Assembly (NCBI GenBank): GCA_013399855.1
Contig: VXAY01002875.1
Span: 961,911-1,025,910, forward strand
Direction of reading: 5' to 3'
Length of the DNA stretch: 64,000 bases
From: Oxyruncus cristatus
Lineage: Eukaryota > Chordata > Aves > Passeriformes > Cotingidae
This document shows positions 47,301 to 60,700 of the stretch, piece by piece. Position 1 is the first letter of the stretch; every line of letters begins with the position of its first letter. Below the pieces are notes generated by a model that was given only the letters and a program-made list of their open reading frames with translations, had not been told where the DNA came from and made no database searches. The translations under genes were made by a program, and so were the position numbers.

Positions 47301-50300
47301 CTGAAAATTTTTACCCCCCTGGGGCATTTATTCCCCCTCTTCTCACTTTGCATCTGGATTTAATTATTACATTTCCCAAAAACAAGAACCAGCTGCATGC
47401 TGAAAGTGCTGTGGAGCCTGTAGTCATATTCTGTTTCTTTAGACCCTTCTACTAGTCTGGGTGCAAGCTGGGACTGAAGATGGAAGACAATCCACATATA
47501 CATGGTGTGAATTTACTCTCATATTTTATTCAAGCAGTTCCATTGCTTTCCTTGCAGCTGCTCCTGATCCAAACCTGCATAACTGAGGGCAGAATTAGGT
47601 CCACCGTTCCAGCTAGAAGTAGTGGTTCAGCTGTGCCAGTGTAGATATGTTTGCTGTGACCCTGCCTCCTCTGGTTTGCTTCTCCCAAAAGAAGAGAGCT
47701 GTGCTGGTAACATGAGCCGAGTGTCCTCTGGGACTACATCAGCACTGGCCAGCTGAAAGGCAAGGTGTGGTTTCAGGCCTCCATTTGCTCCTTGACAGAC
47801 TGTCATTTTCCTGACAATGACCAGGCACAGCTCAGAGCATGCCATCTGTTAGGACGTGCTGCTATGAGGCAGTCTGTATGGGACTGCTCTTCTCTGGGCG
47901 AACTCGGAGAGCGCTTCAACACATGGACATGGGCTGTGTTGTGCTATTTGACTAGGGAGGTCCCCACAGTGCTTTATTCAGTAATTCAGATGTGGCCATT
48001 GACTCTCTCATCTAATGGTAAGAAAACATGGCATGTTTCTTTAGTTAGTGATGGAACTGGTGACTTTCCTGTGAATATATAAACACACAAAGAGTCTCTG
48101 TCTTGCAGAATAAAAGGCTTCTTTGGATCCAAACCAGTGTTTGGTATTTCCAGAGTTTTCTTTTGAGTGCTAGGGCACATGAAAGGATGTATATTCAGGG
48201 CTAAATGGTCTACATTAAGACATTTTGGCCTTTGTTATATTCATTATACTCATGCCTACCAGTCTTGAACCAGGAATCCCGTTACAATCTGGTCCAAAAC
48301 AAACCCAAAAGAAAAAGATGGTGCTTGCCTCCAGGACCAGTGTAAAAGAGGAGGCAGCTGTTGCACTTGGGGAACTCAATCTGAGGAACAGCACTCACAG
48401 TAGCAGTGATGGCACATCAGCTGCCAAGTCACTTCTAAGCATAGTGTCAGTTGAGCCTTGGCTGTAGCTCGCCAGTGGTGTTGAGGTCTTTGTTTTGAGA
48501 GATAGAGCCCGAAGGTATGCTTCCCTCCAGGTCTGAGAGGGTTCCTCAGGGGGCTATGTGGATGTTCAGGCACGAGGGCAAAGATCAAACATTATAGTAT
48601 TAGTAAATTCTCACTAAAAAGGCCTTCTCAGGATAGTAAAAGTGAATGCAATCTGGACACAGTTGAAAGGAATAAACTCATGGGCTTGCGATGAAATGAA
48701 AATTAACTTAATTAACATAATATCCCAAATCTACATGCAAAAATACAAAGAATTTCTATTGTGTGTCACAAACACCTGAATTTTGTGTAGAAGTGTGATT
48801 TTTGATGACAATAGGCAAAAATGCACAATTTTTAGTTTCTAACAGCTCCCATGCATTACTTCTTTATATGTCAAGAGTTAAATAAATGACTATAGCATAA
48901 CTTATGGTATGCTGCTCACATCATAGTAACTGTCCTGATCATGTTCTTTTATCCTTCAGTGGAAGATAGTTAAGTTATTCTCATTTCCTGTCATCTGGTG
49001 ATGGCCAAGTACATACACAGATAGCTATTTCTGGTTAAGCTGACATATCACAGCTCTTTTGCCTGCTTTATGTTGGTGGTGTTGCAAGTTCATTGGACAT
49101 ACAGTTTAATTTTGAAAATATATTTTTGCATTCAAACTTTAATTTTTCTTCTATCTGACCTGTTCTCTAGAGGTGGTAAAAAGATTGCCAGAAGACATAT
49201 CCCTAAGGGAATCGTAATCTGACAAGTGAGAAATTTGGCATGACCAGCTATCTCTCAATCAAAAAATTTATGGAGAACTGTGACACATACTGTGATTTAT
49301 TTGCATAATAATATTTATCACTTGATATAGACTGATCAACAGTTTTGGAACTGTGGGACTCTCAGAAATCCCCACTGCTTCTTGTGAAATGAAAGAAAGG
49401 AAAGAAGAAGAAAAGAAAACAAACTCTGCTTGAACATTATCAAGCTTAGCTTCAGAACCCATGAAAAAGAAAATAGAAAAATGCTGCTCCTCTGATGTAA
49501 CAGACCTTAGATATATCTGCCTTAGGTACCTGTAAAACTAGGACACGTGCATAAATTAAGTCCAAGTTTTTAATGTGCTGATGAAAACAATTATAAAAAT
49601 TGAGTGGAGCAGTGTGCCTTCCTGACAACTTCATGCTAATATGTAATGTTTGTCTGGAAGAAATGGTTTAGACAAACAGAAGTTTAGGACACAATGTAAT
49701 ATCAAATCCCTGAAACTCTATTATACCTTTTGCCATACCGGTGTGAGTGAATACCCTAAACATCCTTCATTCATTTTAAAATCCTTGTGTCTAAAACAGA
49801 GAACAGTTTGCTGGAAGTTCATGGCATTGCAATGGAAACATCAGCCTTCTTCTCCCTGAGGACATTTCCAAACCCAATCCAAACATGCTTGCTTGTGTTT
49901 ATTTTTCTTCATGAGCAGTATTTGAAATTGGCAGCCACAGTTCTGAGGCCTTTTTGAAGATTGTTTTCTTGGGCCAAATTGAGATAAATATCCTACTGCC
50001 CTTCCTAAAAATAAAGATGTTTTCCTGCTTGAATATCTCCCAGTACTTTCATTTATGTCATTATTTATTAGAAATAAGAACATTAGAGAAGTCTGAAAAA
50101 GCAGTCCTCTACTGTATGTTTGATGTTATTTCGGTTTCTCTGGTTTCCTCGGAATAGGACTCTTTTCAAAAGAGATTCCTGCTTTTGATCACCTACAATA
50201 GGGTCCTCACTTTCAGAAATGCTCAATTCCCAGCCAATGGCTCACAGAAATCTTGCCAAATATTTAGCTTTCAGCAGTCTCACCCGACATGTCTACGTCA

Positions 50301-53300
50301 GCCCTGAAGACAGTCTCGGGCTGAACCCCAGAGGACCTCTGTGCCCCAGGTGCAGTGCTGTGCTAACACAGCTGTGGCTGTGCTAGTACGAGGGCATGTT
50401 GGCCAGCATCCTCGGCAGCTGGTCAGCCTGACTGCCTGTGTAGGAAGACCAAACCACAGCAAGCTGGGAGTCATCAACATGGAGACATCCACATGGCAAG
50501 AAGCCAGCTGGACACCCTTTGTGTGGTTTGATTTCTTCTACACTGAAATGCATCTAAATTGGGTCACCTGTGCCTATTGCTGTCTACTGATTGCAAAGGG
50601 GCATTTGGACGACCAGCTCATGTGTAGGTGCCAGCACTGCATACAAAGTCCAGGGAGATGGAACGTATTGTGTGTGTCAGATATTCTGTGCCTTGTAGAA
50701 GTGTCCAGGCTGCAACAGCTGTGCTGGATAAACTGCTGAACACCCTGGGCCTTTGGAGAAGTACAATGGCTCCTTAGAGTCTGTTTTACCAGTAAATATT
50801 TTCAGGTAGAAAAAGTGGAGGCATCTAAAGGAAATCTTGAGGTCTAACAGGCCCAAGCAATTCCTTTCCTACACTTCAGTTAGGTTGATTTTGGCTAGTT
50901 CAGGGCATGATCAAGGGATGTTTCCATTTGTCCAGATAGTGTCTACTATGATATTTACAGGTAACTTTCCAAGGGAGCTGTATTATATCGCTCTACACTG
51001 GTGCCACTGTCCCCATTGAATGCTTGTGCATTCAAAAATCTACAAACAGAATCTTTCCAGCCCACCTGTGAGATAGATTTGTTTTCTCTTTCAGAGGCAG
51101 AGAGCATACATATATGCTAGCACCTTTAGTAAAGCTATAAATTTTAGGAAGAGTTTTAAAATATCACTAGACATTCACTACCTGGAAATTGATTTTACTG
51201 CGGCTAGTAGCTCAGTCCTTCTTCAGCTTGGAGGCTTTGGACAGCATAGAGCATATTTAGGAAAGAAAACTTAATAAATTATTATTAAGACTTTGTATTG
51301 TCATCCAAAATACTTGGTGCTCACTGCAGTGACTTTAGTTCTAATACGTGCTTGTGAGATACAAGATTATCCCATTTTACAGAGAACAAAACTAATGCCT
51401 GACATCATGTTAGTGCTGCCGTGTTCATTCCTTGCTCAAGTTGAATTTAAGCACTGCAGATACAGCTGGAAAGAAGAGTGAGAGCTCTGATGCTGTTAGT
51501 GACTTTGACGATTTCCAGGCCTGGTGATTGGAGTAAATCTCCCCACATAACCATGCAGGAAAGACTGAGGACAGAAAGAAGCATGATCCTGCTCTTAGGA
51601 CACCTTTTGGTTCCCTCCAAAAGGCACACTTTTTCTACACTAAAAATACTGCTTTACCAAATTGGGATGTAAAGTGTTTGAATCCGCAGACATCCTAGCT
51701 CAAAACCACTCTGGGCAGGCACAAAATCTATGGCTTATCATACTTGGAAACCATTAACTAAAAAACTGTCATATTTACCTTGTACAGAAATACAAATCTT
51801 CTGGTGTTTCATTCATCAAAAGGTACTGAGCACGGCAACATGACTTCTACATCTGCTTTTCAGCTCAAATCATAATTGACTTTCAGTTCATTTAAACCTG
51901 GATTTTTCAAATCCAGACTTCCAGTTGTAGACTGATGGTCATTGGCCACTTCTTGCTCCCCAGGAACAAATTAACAGACATTTCAAATTCCCCAGGTCAA
52001 AGACAAGTTATTCATAAGCATAGACACAAAGATTTAGTTCTTCTTCAATCTACTGGGAAACTTAATGCCAACAAAAAAAGCTGTGATAACACTGCACCCC
52101 ACTCTCCCAACTTTCCTGCCTTTGGTGACCTGCAGGAGAAACCCTTCTCCATTTGTTGGCAGAACGCAAAACCCAGCAGATATACAGTAAACACTGTGTG
52201 CAACTGTAGCTCAGTTCCAGCCCACGCCAGTGGTGTGCAAAACACTCAGGAGCCCTGGCCCCTTTGCCATCTGACACAGCTACCATGCACTTAACAGATA
52301 ACAGAGAAGGTGCTGAACTGCTGGAGGTTAAATTTTGGCTTTAGAATTCAGTATCTGTATCTTTTAGGAGTATCTTTTGACATGGGGATGGACAAGGGTT
52401 AAGAGGGAGAAAAGAATATATGTACCTTGGCATTGTGGGACCCTGCTGCTGACTGAGCCATGCTGATTGCTGCCTTGGTCCCAGAGGACTGGATGGACTT
52501 GCATATTTACTACAAGACCTGTGAACTGCACTTGCTGTGTAGGGTCAGGAGACTGGAAAACCCATGTGCATTTCCCCCTTTTCTGAATGTGTGGGGCATG
52601 AACTGCCAAAACCTTTTAAGACCATCTCACATCTTATCCAGCCAAGGTTTCACTCATCCAGGCAGTGTGTGATGCTTCAGTGCACTTCACACTCAGACTT
52701 TTCCACTTTTGGGAGTGAGGAGCTCACTGGTGCTAGCTCTCCAGTTCTTGTTGAAAGCACTTTGGGAGCAAATACTGACAGCTGAGAAACACTGTTAAGT
52801 AAGTTTTGGGATGCATTAGAAGTTGGAACTATGCTGTTTTTATCAGTGCCCAGGAGACAGTACATACTTTACAGGTACATGTATGATATATGTGCAGTGT
52901 GAGTCAGCAGGTACTCTGCCTTTCTTATTTGGCCTACCTAACCATGAAGGACTGACTCGCCACACTTCATAACTAGGATATACCAAAACACTGAACCCAG
53001 TAGCAGATGCTGCCAATGCTTCTGTATGGTTCCTGATTCCTGTTTTCCAAAAAGGTAGGCCCATCAGAGATAACTGCATTAAAACAGTGCTTGTAATATT
53101 ATTTGCTGCTTTGAATATTATTTGGCATTGCTTCTGTTCTCCACAGCTTTTATCCTCATCTGTTTGATGCACGAGCACTACACTGTACAAGACCGCCAGT
53201 AATGTGTAATGAATAAATGCAAAGCAAAGCTCTGCACTTTTTCATGTAATAGCTGCTATGAAGAAGATTGAGAGGGTGGTATCTGTCTCTTAGCAGCTGA

Positions 53301-53416
53301 AATGGCTGAGATAACAAATGGCTGTATTGAAACACTTTGATTCTTATTACTACTCCAACAATTAGATTTGATGTAACTATGGTAGGCCATGTGGAGAAAG
53401 GATCTGAGAAAGGAGA

Positions 53417-53575
53417 AAGGCCTTATCCAACCTGGCCTTTTTCAGGTTGGATAAGGCCTTGAGCAACCTGATCTAGTAGGGGATGCTTTTGCCCATGGCT
53501 GGGAGGGCTGGTACTAGATGACCTTTAAGGTCCATTCCAACCCTTAACATTATAGAATTATATGATCTGATGTAT
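53417..53575 (+). repeat. CR1 3' end with 5' foldback
   Basis: The CR1 3' end contains AGGTTGGATAAGGCCTTGAG, CAACCTGATCTAG, GTACTAGATGACCTTTAAGG and TCCATTCCAACCC. Its 5' boundary carries an inverted copy: arm 53417-53434, 8-nt spacer, arm 53443-53460, a perfect 18-bp match. Confidence 0.9.
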
Positions 53576-54671
53576 CCTATGAGAAGTGTATGACTTGGGG
53601 TAGAATTTGTTTAATTAAATTCTCTCTGCTTTGTTTTGTTCTGATGTTTTGAGGCACAAGATAGAACACATTTCTAGAAGGTGACGTTGACCTCTTTATA
53701 TACAAGTACTTGATGACAGTTCTGATGTTGTCTGTCATTCATATTCCTGCCACTTTTTTACAATTGTAACCATATAGTTTCAAATAATTTGTTTATTAAT
53801 TTCTTCTAGGTCTTGTGTCCCCCAAATTTGGATGGATTTGAATTTGCCAAAGGAGATAGAATACTCATATGGATAGAGATTTGTACAGTTACAATTTCCT
53901 CAAAAGCATAGTGAGTACTGGTAGCAATGAGGGGTTTGCTGCAGGCAGCATATTCCAATAGGCCCATTTATATACAGTGAGACACTGATGAAATCCATGC
54001 CACCTCAGTGTGTATTTATAGCACACAGTTTCACTCTAGCTTTTATTTACAGGTTACTGTTTTGTGTTGTCTATATTATATGTCTCTTTTGTTGGCAACA
54101 AGACTTGAGTGTTATTTAAACAGTCTTACAGTAAATGCCAACTAGATGAGATGATTGTTCATTGGCCCTTCTTGGGGGAGGCCTCTGTACTTCTCTTGGG
54201 CTGTATCTATTAATGGAGTATCTGAATGTTACACTTATGGGTTACGGATCTCCACCTGACCCCACTGGCTCCCACAGCCGTTCTGTTGTTGCCTTGTTCT
54301 CTATTCATGCTTGTGTACTCCCTGTTCTGCTTTCCATTTGTCCTCCCACTCCTCCACTCTGCCTTTCCCCGCACCTGGTTCCAGTCACTCACTCACTTTA
54401 TTACATACCCTTTAGTTCTAATGTACAAACAACTCCATAGCACTAGCTTCATTATATTTTTGGAAATTAACATAAGGAAAATATTCCTTCTCACCGTACA
54501 TCTAAGAAACTCATCACCTTATTTCCATGCGTGGGCTTCTCTGTCCCTAATTGTGTTCATACGGATATTGAGACTCAATAAAATATATTCTTCTGCTCAT
54601 GTCTTGTGTGATGATGAACATTACTCTTTCATTCTGTTTCTTGATCTGTAAAATGGTATAATGACCACGGC

Positions 54672-54790
54672 CACTCAGCACCGCAGAATAGTTGAGGCTG
54701 GGAGGGACCTCTGGGGGTAAACTCGTCCAACCACTCTGCTTAAGCAGGGTCACCTAGAGCAGATTATCTGGCATTGTATCCAGGTGTGTC
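54672..54790 (-). repeat. CR1 LINE 3' end fragment
   Basis: The plus strand reads GCAGAATAGTTGAGGCTGGG, AGGGACCTCTGGGGGTAAAC, TCGTCCAACC, then AAGCAGGGTCACCTAGAGCA, the reversed 3' end of an avian CR1 subfamily. The copy is truncated and diverged. Confidence 0.9.
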
Positions 54791-57700
54791 CAGTGTAATC
54801 CGTAGTAGCAAATACAATGCAATCCTAGATTACAGTGTCCCAGATGTACACGATGTACCCAGCAGAGACACAACTTGACAGTGCCATGTCTTTTAAGAGA
54901 ACTGGTCAGAACCAGTAGGAATAATGAATATCCTCAAATGGGCAGACATTTCTGGTAGTCATGTTTCACTTGTTTCAGATGCCTGCAGGGAATAGAAAGC
55001 TGTTGCCAGTCCCAAAACTTCCACTCTTCCTTGTACAGTGCTGAAAGAACTTTTTTGGTTTCCAGCTAATCAGCTGTGTTTTGAGGACATTTTTATACAT
55101 ACACAGCACTGCTTGGCATTGTGTTGCCTTTCCCATTTTTTCTCTCTGTCCTTTCTAAGAGTTAAACCTCACTCTTGTATTTGAGGGTAACTTTTATGAG
55201 AGACCTGCAATGATTTAATGCCAAAGCATACCAGCTATATGAAAAGGATTAGTCAAAGAGTGTATCATATTTCAGTGAGAAAATTTCCCATGAAAAGTTG
55301 AAACTAACTTTGGAAGAGAGCTTTTAAGATATTTAAAGAAAATCTGTTTTTTTCATAAGAGGAAGGAAACATGATTATGGATTTTTTTTTTTGATACAGA
55401 AGTTGTTTTCGTTAAAATATCTTTCATGGCATTTGTTTTCATTAGATAAAATGATTAAAGCATTTTCATCTTCTTGGAAAAACAAATGAAGAGTGTGAGC
55501 TCTTACTCAAGGTACAAATAACATTAGTTCTACTGGTAACTTTCCCTTTAACCTATCCTGCTCATTTCTCATAATTAACTACATGCATCTTCCTAGACCA
55601 GTTATTGGCTTCATAGGAGATTTCTTTGAGTTCTTCCAATCACTGAGTTAAAATATAACTAATTTTAAAAATAAAATGCCCTGGTGATGCAGAGCTGTTA
55701 TACTTCACTCTTAAGTTATCACTTTAAGAAATAAATGGATTTTTAATTTCCAGACCTTTAGTAATAATATATTCAGGATTATCTTTGTGCTTGAACCTAT
55801 AAGTCCCTATGAAGTGGCATTTCAGAGGAATCTTTGTTTTCCTCTGAGCATAAGGCCCTCAGAAGTCCTTAACTGACCTGTTCACCAGAGATGCTCCACC
55901 ATTAAAGTAATCACAGAGAGATGGACAGCAATCCTGCTCTTCACCATGAGGTACTTCACAACATACAAAAGCAAAAGTGGACATCTGCTCTCCAATTTTT
56001 TATTTCTTCTCTGTTGATTTCTGCTAAGTTTATCTGAGCTCTGAAGCCTCACAAACTAGAGAACTAAATACAAAGAAGCTTGCTCACCAGCTTCCCCTAG
56101 GCCTCCAAGCTCTATTTATAATTTCTGTAAGCCTTCGTTACCTCTGGTCTACAGTATCAAATTCTTCTGAACTAGAAAGGTCACGTTCTAATTGTTATTG
56201 CTGAAGAAATTAATTCAGTGTGTGACATCATAGCTAGACAGTTAATTACCACATTTAATAGGACACTACAGTTGTTAGAGTACTGTCTGTATGCAAAAAG
56301 ACACTTTATAGTATTTGCCATTTCAAGGGCAGAAACCTGATGCAAATTAGCCATTTGTAATTTCAAATGTATTTTTAAAACTGTAAACATTCCTGGGAGG
56401 AACACATTTTTTAGCTTAGTTCTCCAAACTATTGTTCATGATAGTTTTATGATAAGCACCCTGATGTAGTACGTTAAGTCCTTATATTGTTCTTTTAAAT
56501 TTCTAATGTTGTTAACTGTGAAATATTTATTACTTCCACTGTTCCACTGATGTTGTAAATCAGGAATTAACCAGAAGTTGGTGAACAGTTTTTGGGCACA
56601 ATGCTGGTAATCTTTTTTTATCCACTTATCTTGACAAGTAGCTCAGTTCTAATTGCATATAATGAGACTGCGAGCTAAAGCAATTATGTGAATTACACAC
56701 TAATAAGTTTTCTGTTTTGTTATTTAACTTGCAAATGTAAACCCAAATACTTTCCTGCTTAAATAGTCATTCAGTGGAACCCCCCAATATTTTTGCATAT
56801 TCTTATTTTTTTAATTAGATTCTACAATGAGATAGGTTACATGAAAAAGCCTCAGTGAGTGCATTTGCCATAGATCTGGGAAAATTAATGTAATAATGGA
56901 GTATTCTAGGTAAGTGATATGAAATTCTCGTTAGAGCTGCAGCGGTGTGTTTTGTGAAGCTCAGCAATTTGAATCTTCAAATATTAAAAAATAATAAAAA
57001 AGCAGTGACAGTGCCTGTGAATCTGTAATCTTTTTCAGTAAATGAATGTTCTGTGCACGAACCTCAATATTGTTCCTTTATGCCTGCATCCCCTGGTGAT
57101 GCTCCCACCTGAGAGCACAGGGCTACGGCTGATCTGGAGCCATGCACACCATGTCTGGCCAGTCCGCAGCTGCTAAACAATACATCTGATGACTGAATTT
57201 AGTCTGGTTTTCCAACTGTTGTTCTGTTAAGCAATAACTAAACACTACAAGTTATCCATCATTTATATATACAGAATGGGTTGAGCTTGCCTCAGAATTT
57301 ATGGAAAATATGTGGTTGCCTTAAGAGACACAAGACAAGACCCTAACTTAATAACAGTCAAACTTGAAAATTTTACTTGCTGACTTATTCATGACAACTG
57401 GGATTATTTATGTATTACCTGAGGAGTTATCAACTCATCAGCTTCCAAAACATAAGCTTATTTTTGATGATAATAAAGGACAGATTCTGATGCTGATGGA
57501 AACCATCTTCCCAAAGTTTTAGACACAAAGCTCAGAGACTGCTAAAACTAAAACTAGCATGACTGAAAGTAGTTGCTACAATTCTAGATAAAATCTGGCT
57601 GGCAAGAACACACAGATAAAAATGTTACCTTTATTTCTCCCTATAGCGTAGCAGATAGAGCTAGTAGTCAGAGAGAGAGAATATGGCTAATTGCACATGG

Positions 57701-60700
57701 ATAATCCCCAAACCAATAAGGGAAGCAGAGCACGAGCAACAGCAAAAAATGAAAAGGAACCCCTTTCCCTCTATGTTCTAGCTCCTTGCATGGGCTTGTG
57801 TGTGCCTCCACTACAGTAGCGACAACACTGATTGTGACTCCCACAAAAACAAGAAACAGCTGAAAGCCAGACGGCTTTATGCTGAACAACAACATTATCT
57901 ATTACCTTGACTAAGTAATTGTATTAAATTTTTTAAAAATTTCCTGTGCTGAAAAAGTTTCCAGACTGTTATCCCTTCCCCAGTTCAAGTGGAAAACAAA
58001 CTGCCATTCAGCAACAGAGATGGGGTTGGATCCAACATAAACATATTTCAGCTAGGCATTCTCCATAGAACTGCATAGTCATTTTTTCCATATACAGTGG
58101 GAAAGACAAAGCCTCTGCTTAAAAGGCATTCTTCTCCAAAAAGGGGGAGGGCTAAAATGTTTTAGCTGTCTGGAAACTGGCTAAGAGATTAATACCAGCC
58201 TTTGCACTAACTTACTTATTAGTACAGGCAAAGAGTGAAAAACTTACTCTTAGAGACACTCACTGTTGGAAGCAGAAAATCTGCAGTAGAAAGGGTAGCT
58301 AGTTGATTTTCCTCTTCCAAACAAAATGCCAACTTTATTCAATTTACAAGAAAAGGGATAAATCTGCATTGTTTCCTTATTAACCACCCTCCACCCAGTC
58401 TCCGCAAAACACTCAAATGAAGTGTACATTCTGAGTCATACTTTCTTCTCGAGTCCCTCAGATAAGTGAAACATAATCAGGTGATAAACTACAGCACTCC
58501 CTGAGAGATTTTCAGAGAGCGACAAAATTTTTCAAGGGATGAGGAAGAAAAGTGGACTTTAAAGTGGGTATGACTGTGCTTGTGAGACACTGTTAAAACT
58601 GAGAGGGTAAATCTGTAGCTTCCTTTGAGTTCCCTTTTGCAGCAATTTCCCCCTCTCCTGGATTCTAGGTTTGATTTTGTAACTCTCTGAAATGTTGGAA
58701 TCACAGTAGAGAAAAGCAGTGATCTGCTTGATCAATAGCCATAGCATCAATTTAAAAACCTGTTAGAATGAAACACAAGCCACTGGGAAAATCTTAAAAG
58801 ATGAAGAGAAAGAGATTTCACACATGTCTGCCTCCCAAGGCAGTGTGGACCAACTCTGAACAAGACAGGCAACCACTGGGGATGGCTGATGGGAAGGTGC
58901 TGTTCTCAGGAATGGACCTTCCCCCTTGACTGTCCCAGCACTCTGCAAGTGTGTGGGAAGGAAGTGAGACTGCTACATATCTTACATGCAGGGTGAAGCT
59001 GGGCAGAGGCTGTGCTCTGAAAGGAGAGAGGAAAAGTCAGGGTTCGGGAGAAGGGGTAACCTGCATTGATCTCTCAAAGTCTCTGGTTTGTTTCATGATA
59101 GGTATAGTCTGATAATGAAGAAAGTAGTTTCTTGTTGGCTCAAATAGGGGGAATAACAGATGCATGAAGAGAAAAAAAATCAACAATTTCTTCTCTCATA
59201 TTTCACAAAAACCATCACCCAAACTCCTGTTTCCAGCTGATTTAAACATAACTAGCTGCTGCATTAGAGACCCTACTGAGTTTCTGCAGACAATCCTTGC
59301 CATCAACTGGAAGTAGAGGGCCCCAGGAAACCACAAACTTGCAAAAAGCTGAGTAGAGCATGCAAATTTCTCCGGACTTTAAACCATGTCTAGACCTTCA
59401 ACACCTGTCCACTTCCCTCTGAATAGATCTGTGCCAGGTACTGGTGCTCTGGAGTCCTCACCAATCCTCCGTGGGCCAGGCTGTGTTAGCCTTTCTGGGG
59501 TAGGAAAGATTTTAATAGTCAGCATGGAGAGGGCTGGGGCATGTTTTGCCCTGCCAGCTCTTTTATTATTATTTTCCTTTTTGGATAATGGATCTGGACA
59601 AATGTTTGCTTCTGCAAAATGCTTTTGAGGAAGGGTCCCTGGAGTCAGGAATGAGGAGAACGGCATAAGGGAGTCATGAATGGCAGGCTCTCTGTGGCTG
59701 TCCATGGACTATCATCCAGGCTCAGAGGTGGAAAACCACAGTGGGAAACTGTAAGACTTACTGGCTTTGAATTAGGCTTGGCAGAAAAGTCTGCTAATCT
59801 CTTGCCACTTAGAAGGCCTTTCATAAAAAAGTAAAAGGATGCATTGTAGGGTGGTAACACGGTACTACACAGCTCAGAAATTATCTGGTTTAGATGCTAG
59901 TTCTGTGTAGCTACTTTTCCACCTGACAGCAGTGGTGAAAGGCTGAATGAGTTAACTTTTATTCATTTTGTTGGACAGACAGAGTCAAACAATGATTCTG
60001 AGCCTTACAGTTTTAGCTGAAAAGGCTCTTTTTACAGAACGTATTGGAAGTTGTTCATCCAGGTAGACATTTTTTATTCAGTAATTATTAAATTAAATTT
60101 CCTATTAACATTCAAGTGTGCCAGTTCTTCTCATGCTCCCTGGCTTCCATATGTCATGACTTAAACAAGAAAATTTTAGTTGCTCTTACAGTCTTGTAAA
60201 GTTGGAATAGTAATTTCTGAAACATTTTTCACAGTCCTCTCTCATTCTTTGGCTTTTGAATGCTGGGGATTTAGCACTGTTTCTTGCTAGTTTGTCATAA
60301 AAGAAAAAAAAAAAAAGGAGTTCTAGTATTTATGAAGTATTTATTTCAAGGAAGTAACTACATAAATAGTCACACAATACAGCTAAACAGGAACAACAAA
60401 GCCAGATCATATTTAATGCAATTTAATCAATCTCTGATTGCATTGTCAAGTACACAGTGTATGTATCCTGACTGATAGTTAGGAAAATCTCTTTAACTTT
60501 ACAATAAAGAATTACATTTCAAAAACTGAGGAGTTTTAACACCTTTATATATAATGCTATTCAGCAATTGTTGAATCTTGCATTAGGATGCATAACCCAA
60601 ACAAGACCAGCTCATGGTGGTGTGTGAAAATGGACTGGGATCAGATCCAAACATTCAAGAGGACCAATTAAAATACAAACCCCAAGGGTGTCTATATTTT

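Noticed and set aside
50341..50739. 132-codon plus-strand open frame with several cysteines
   Set aside because: No family resemblance, no regular cysteine spacing and no exon signals; consistent with chance in a somewhat GC-richer patch.
57668..57895. Minus-strand frame starting MLLFSIKPSG with a hydrophobic stretch, as a candidate LAMA4 signal-peptide exon
   Set aside because: No consensus donor follows the hydrophobic part in a phase that fits the next exon, no acidic spacer resembling LAMA4 follows, and the frame enters a second hydrophobic stretch. Likely chance.
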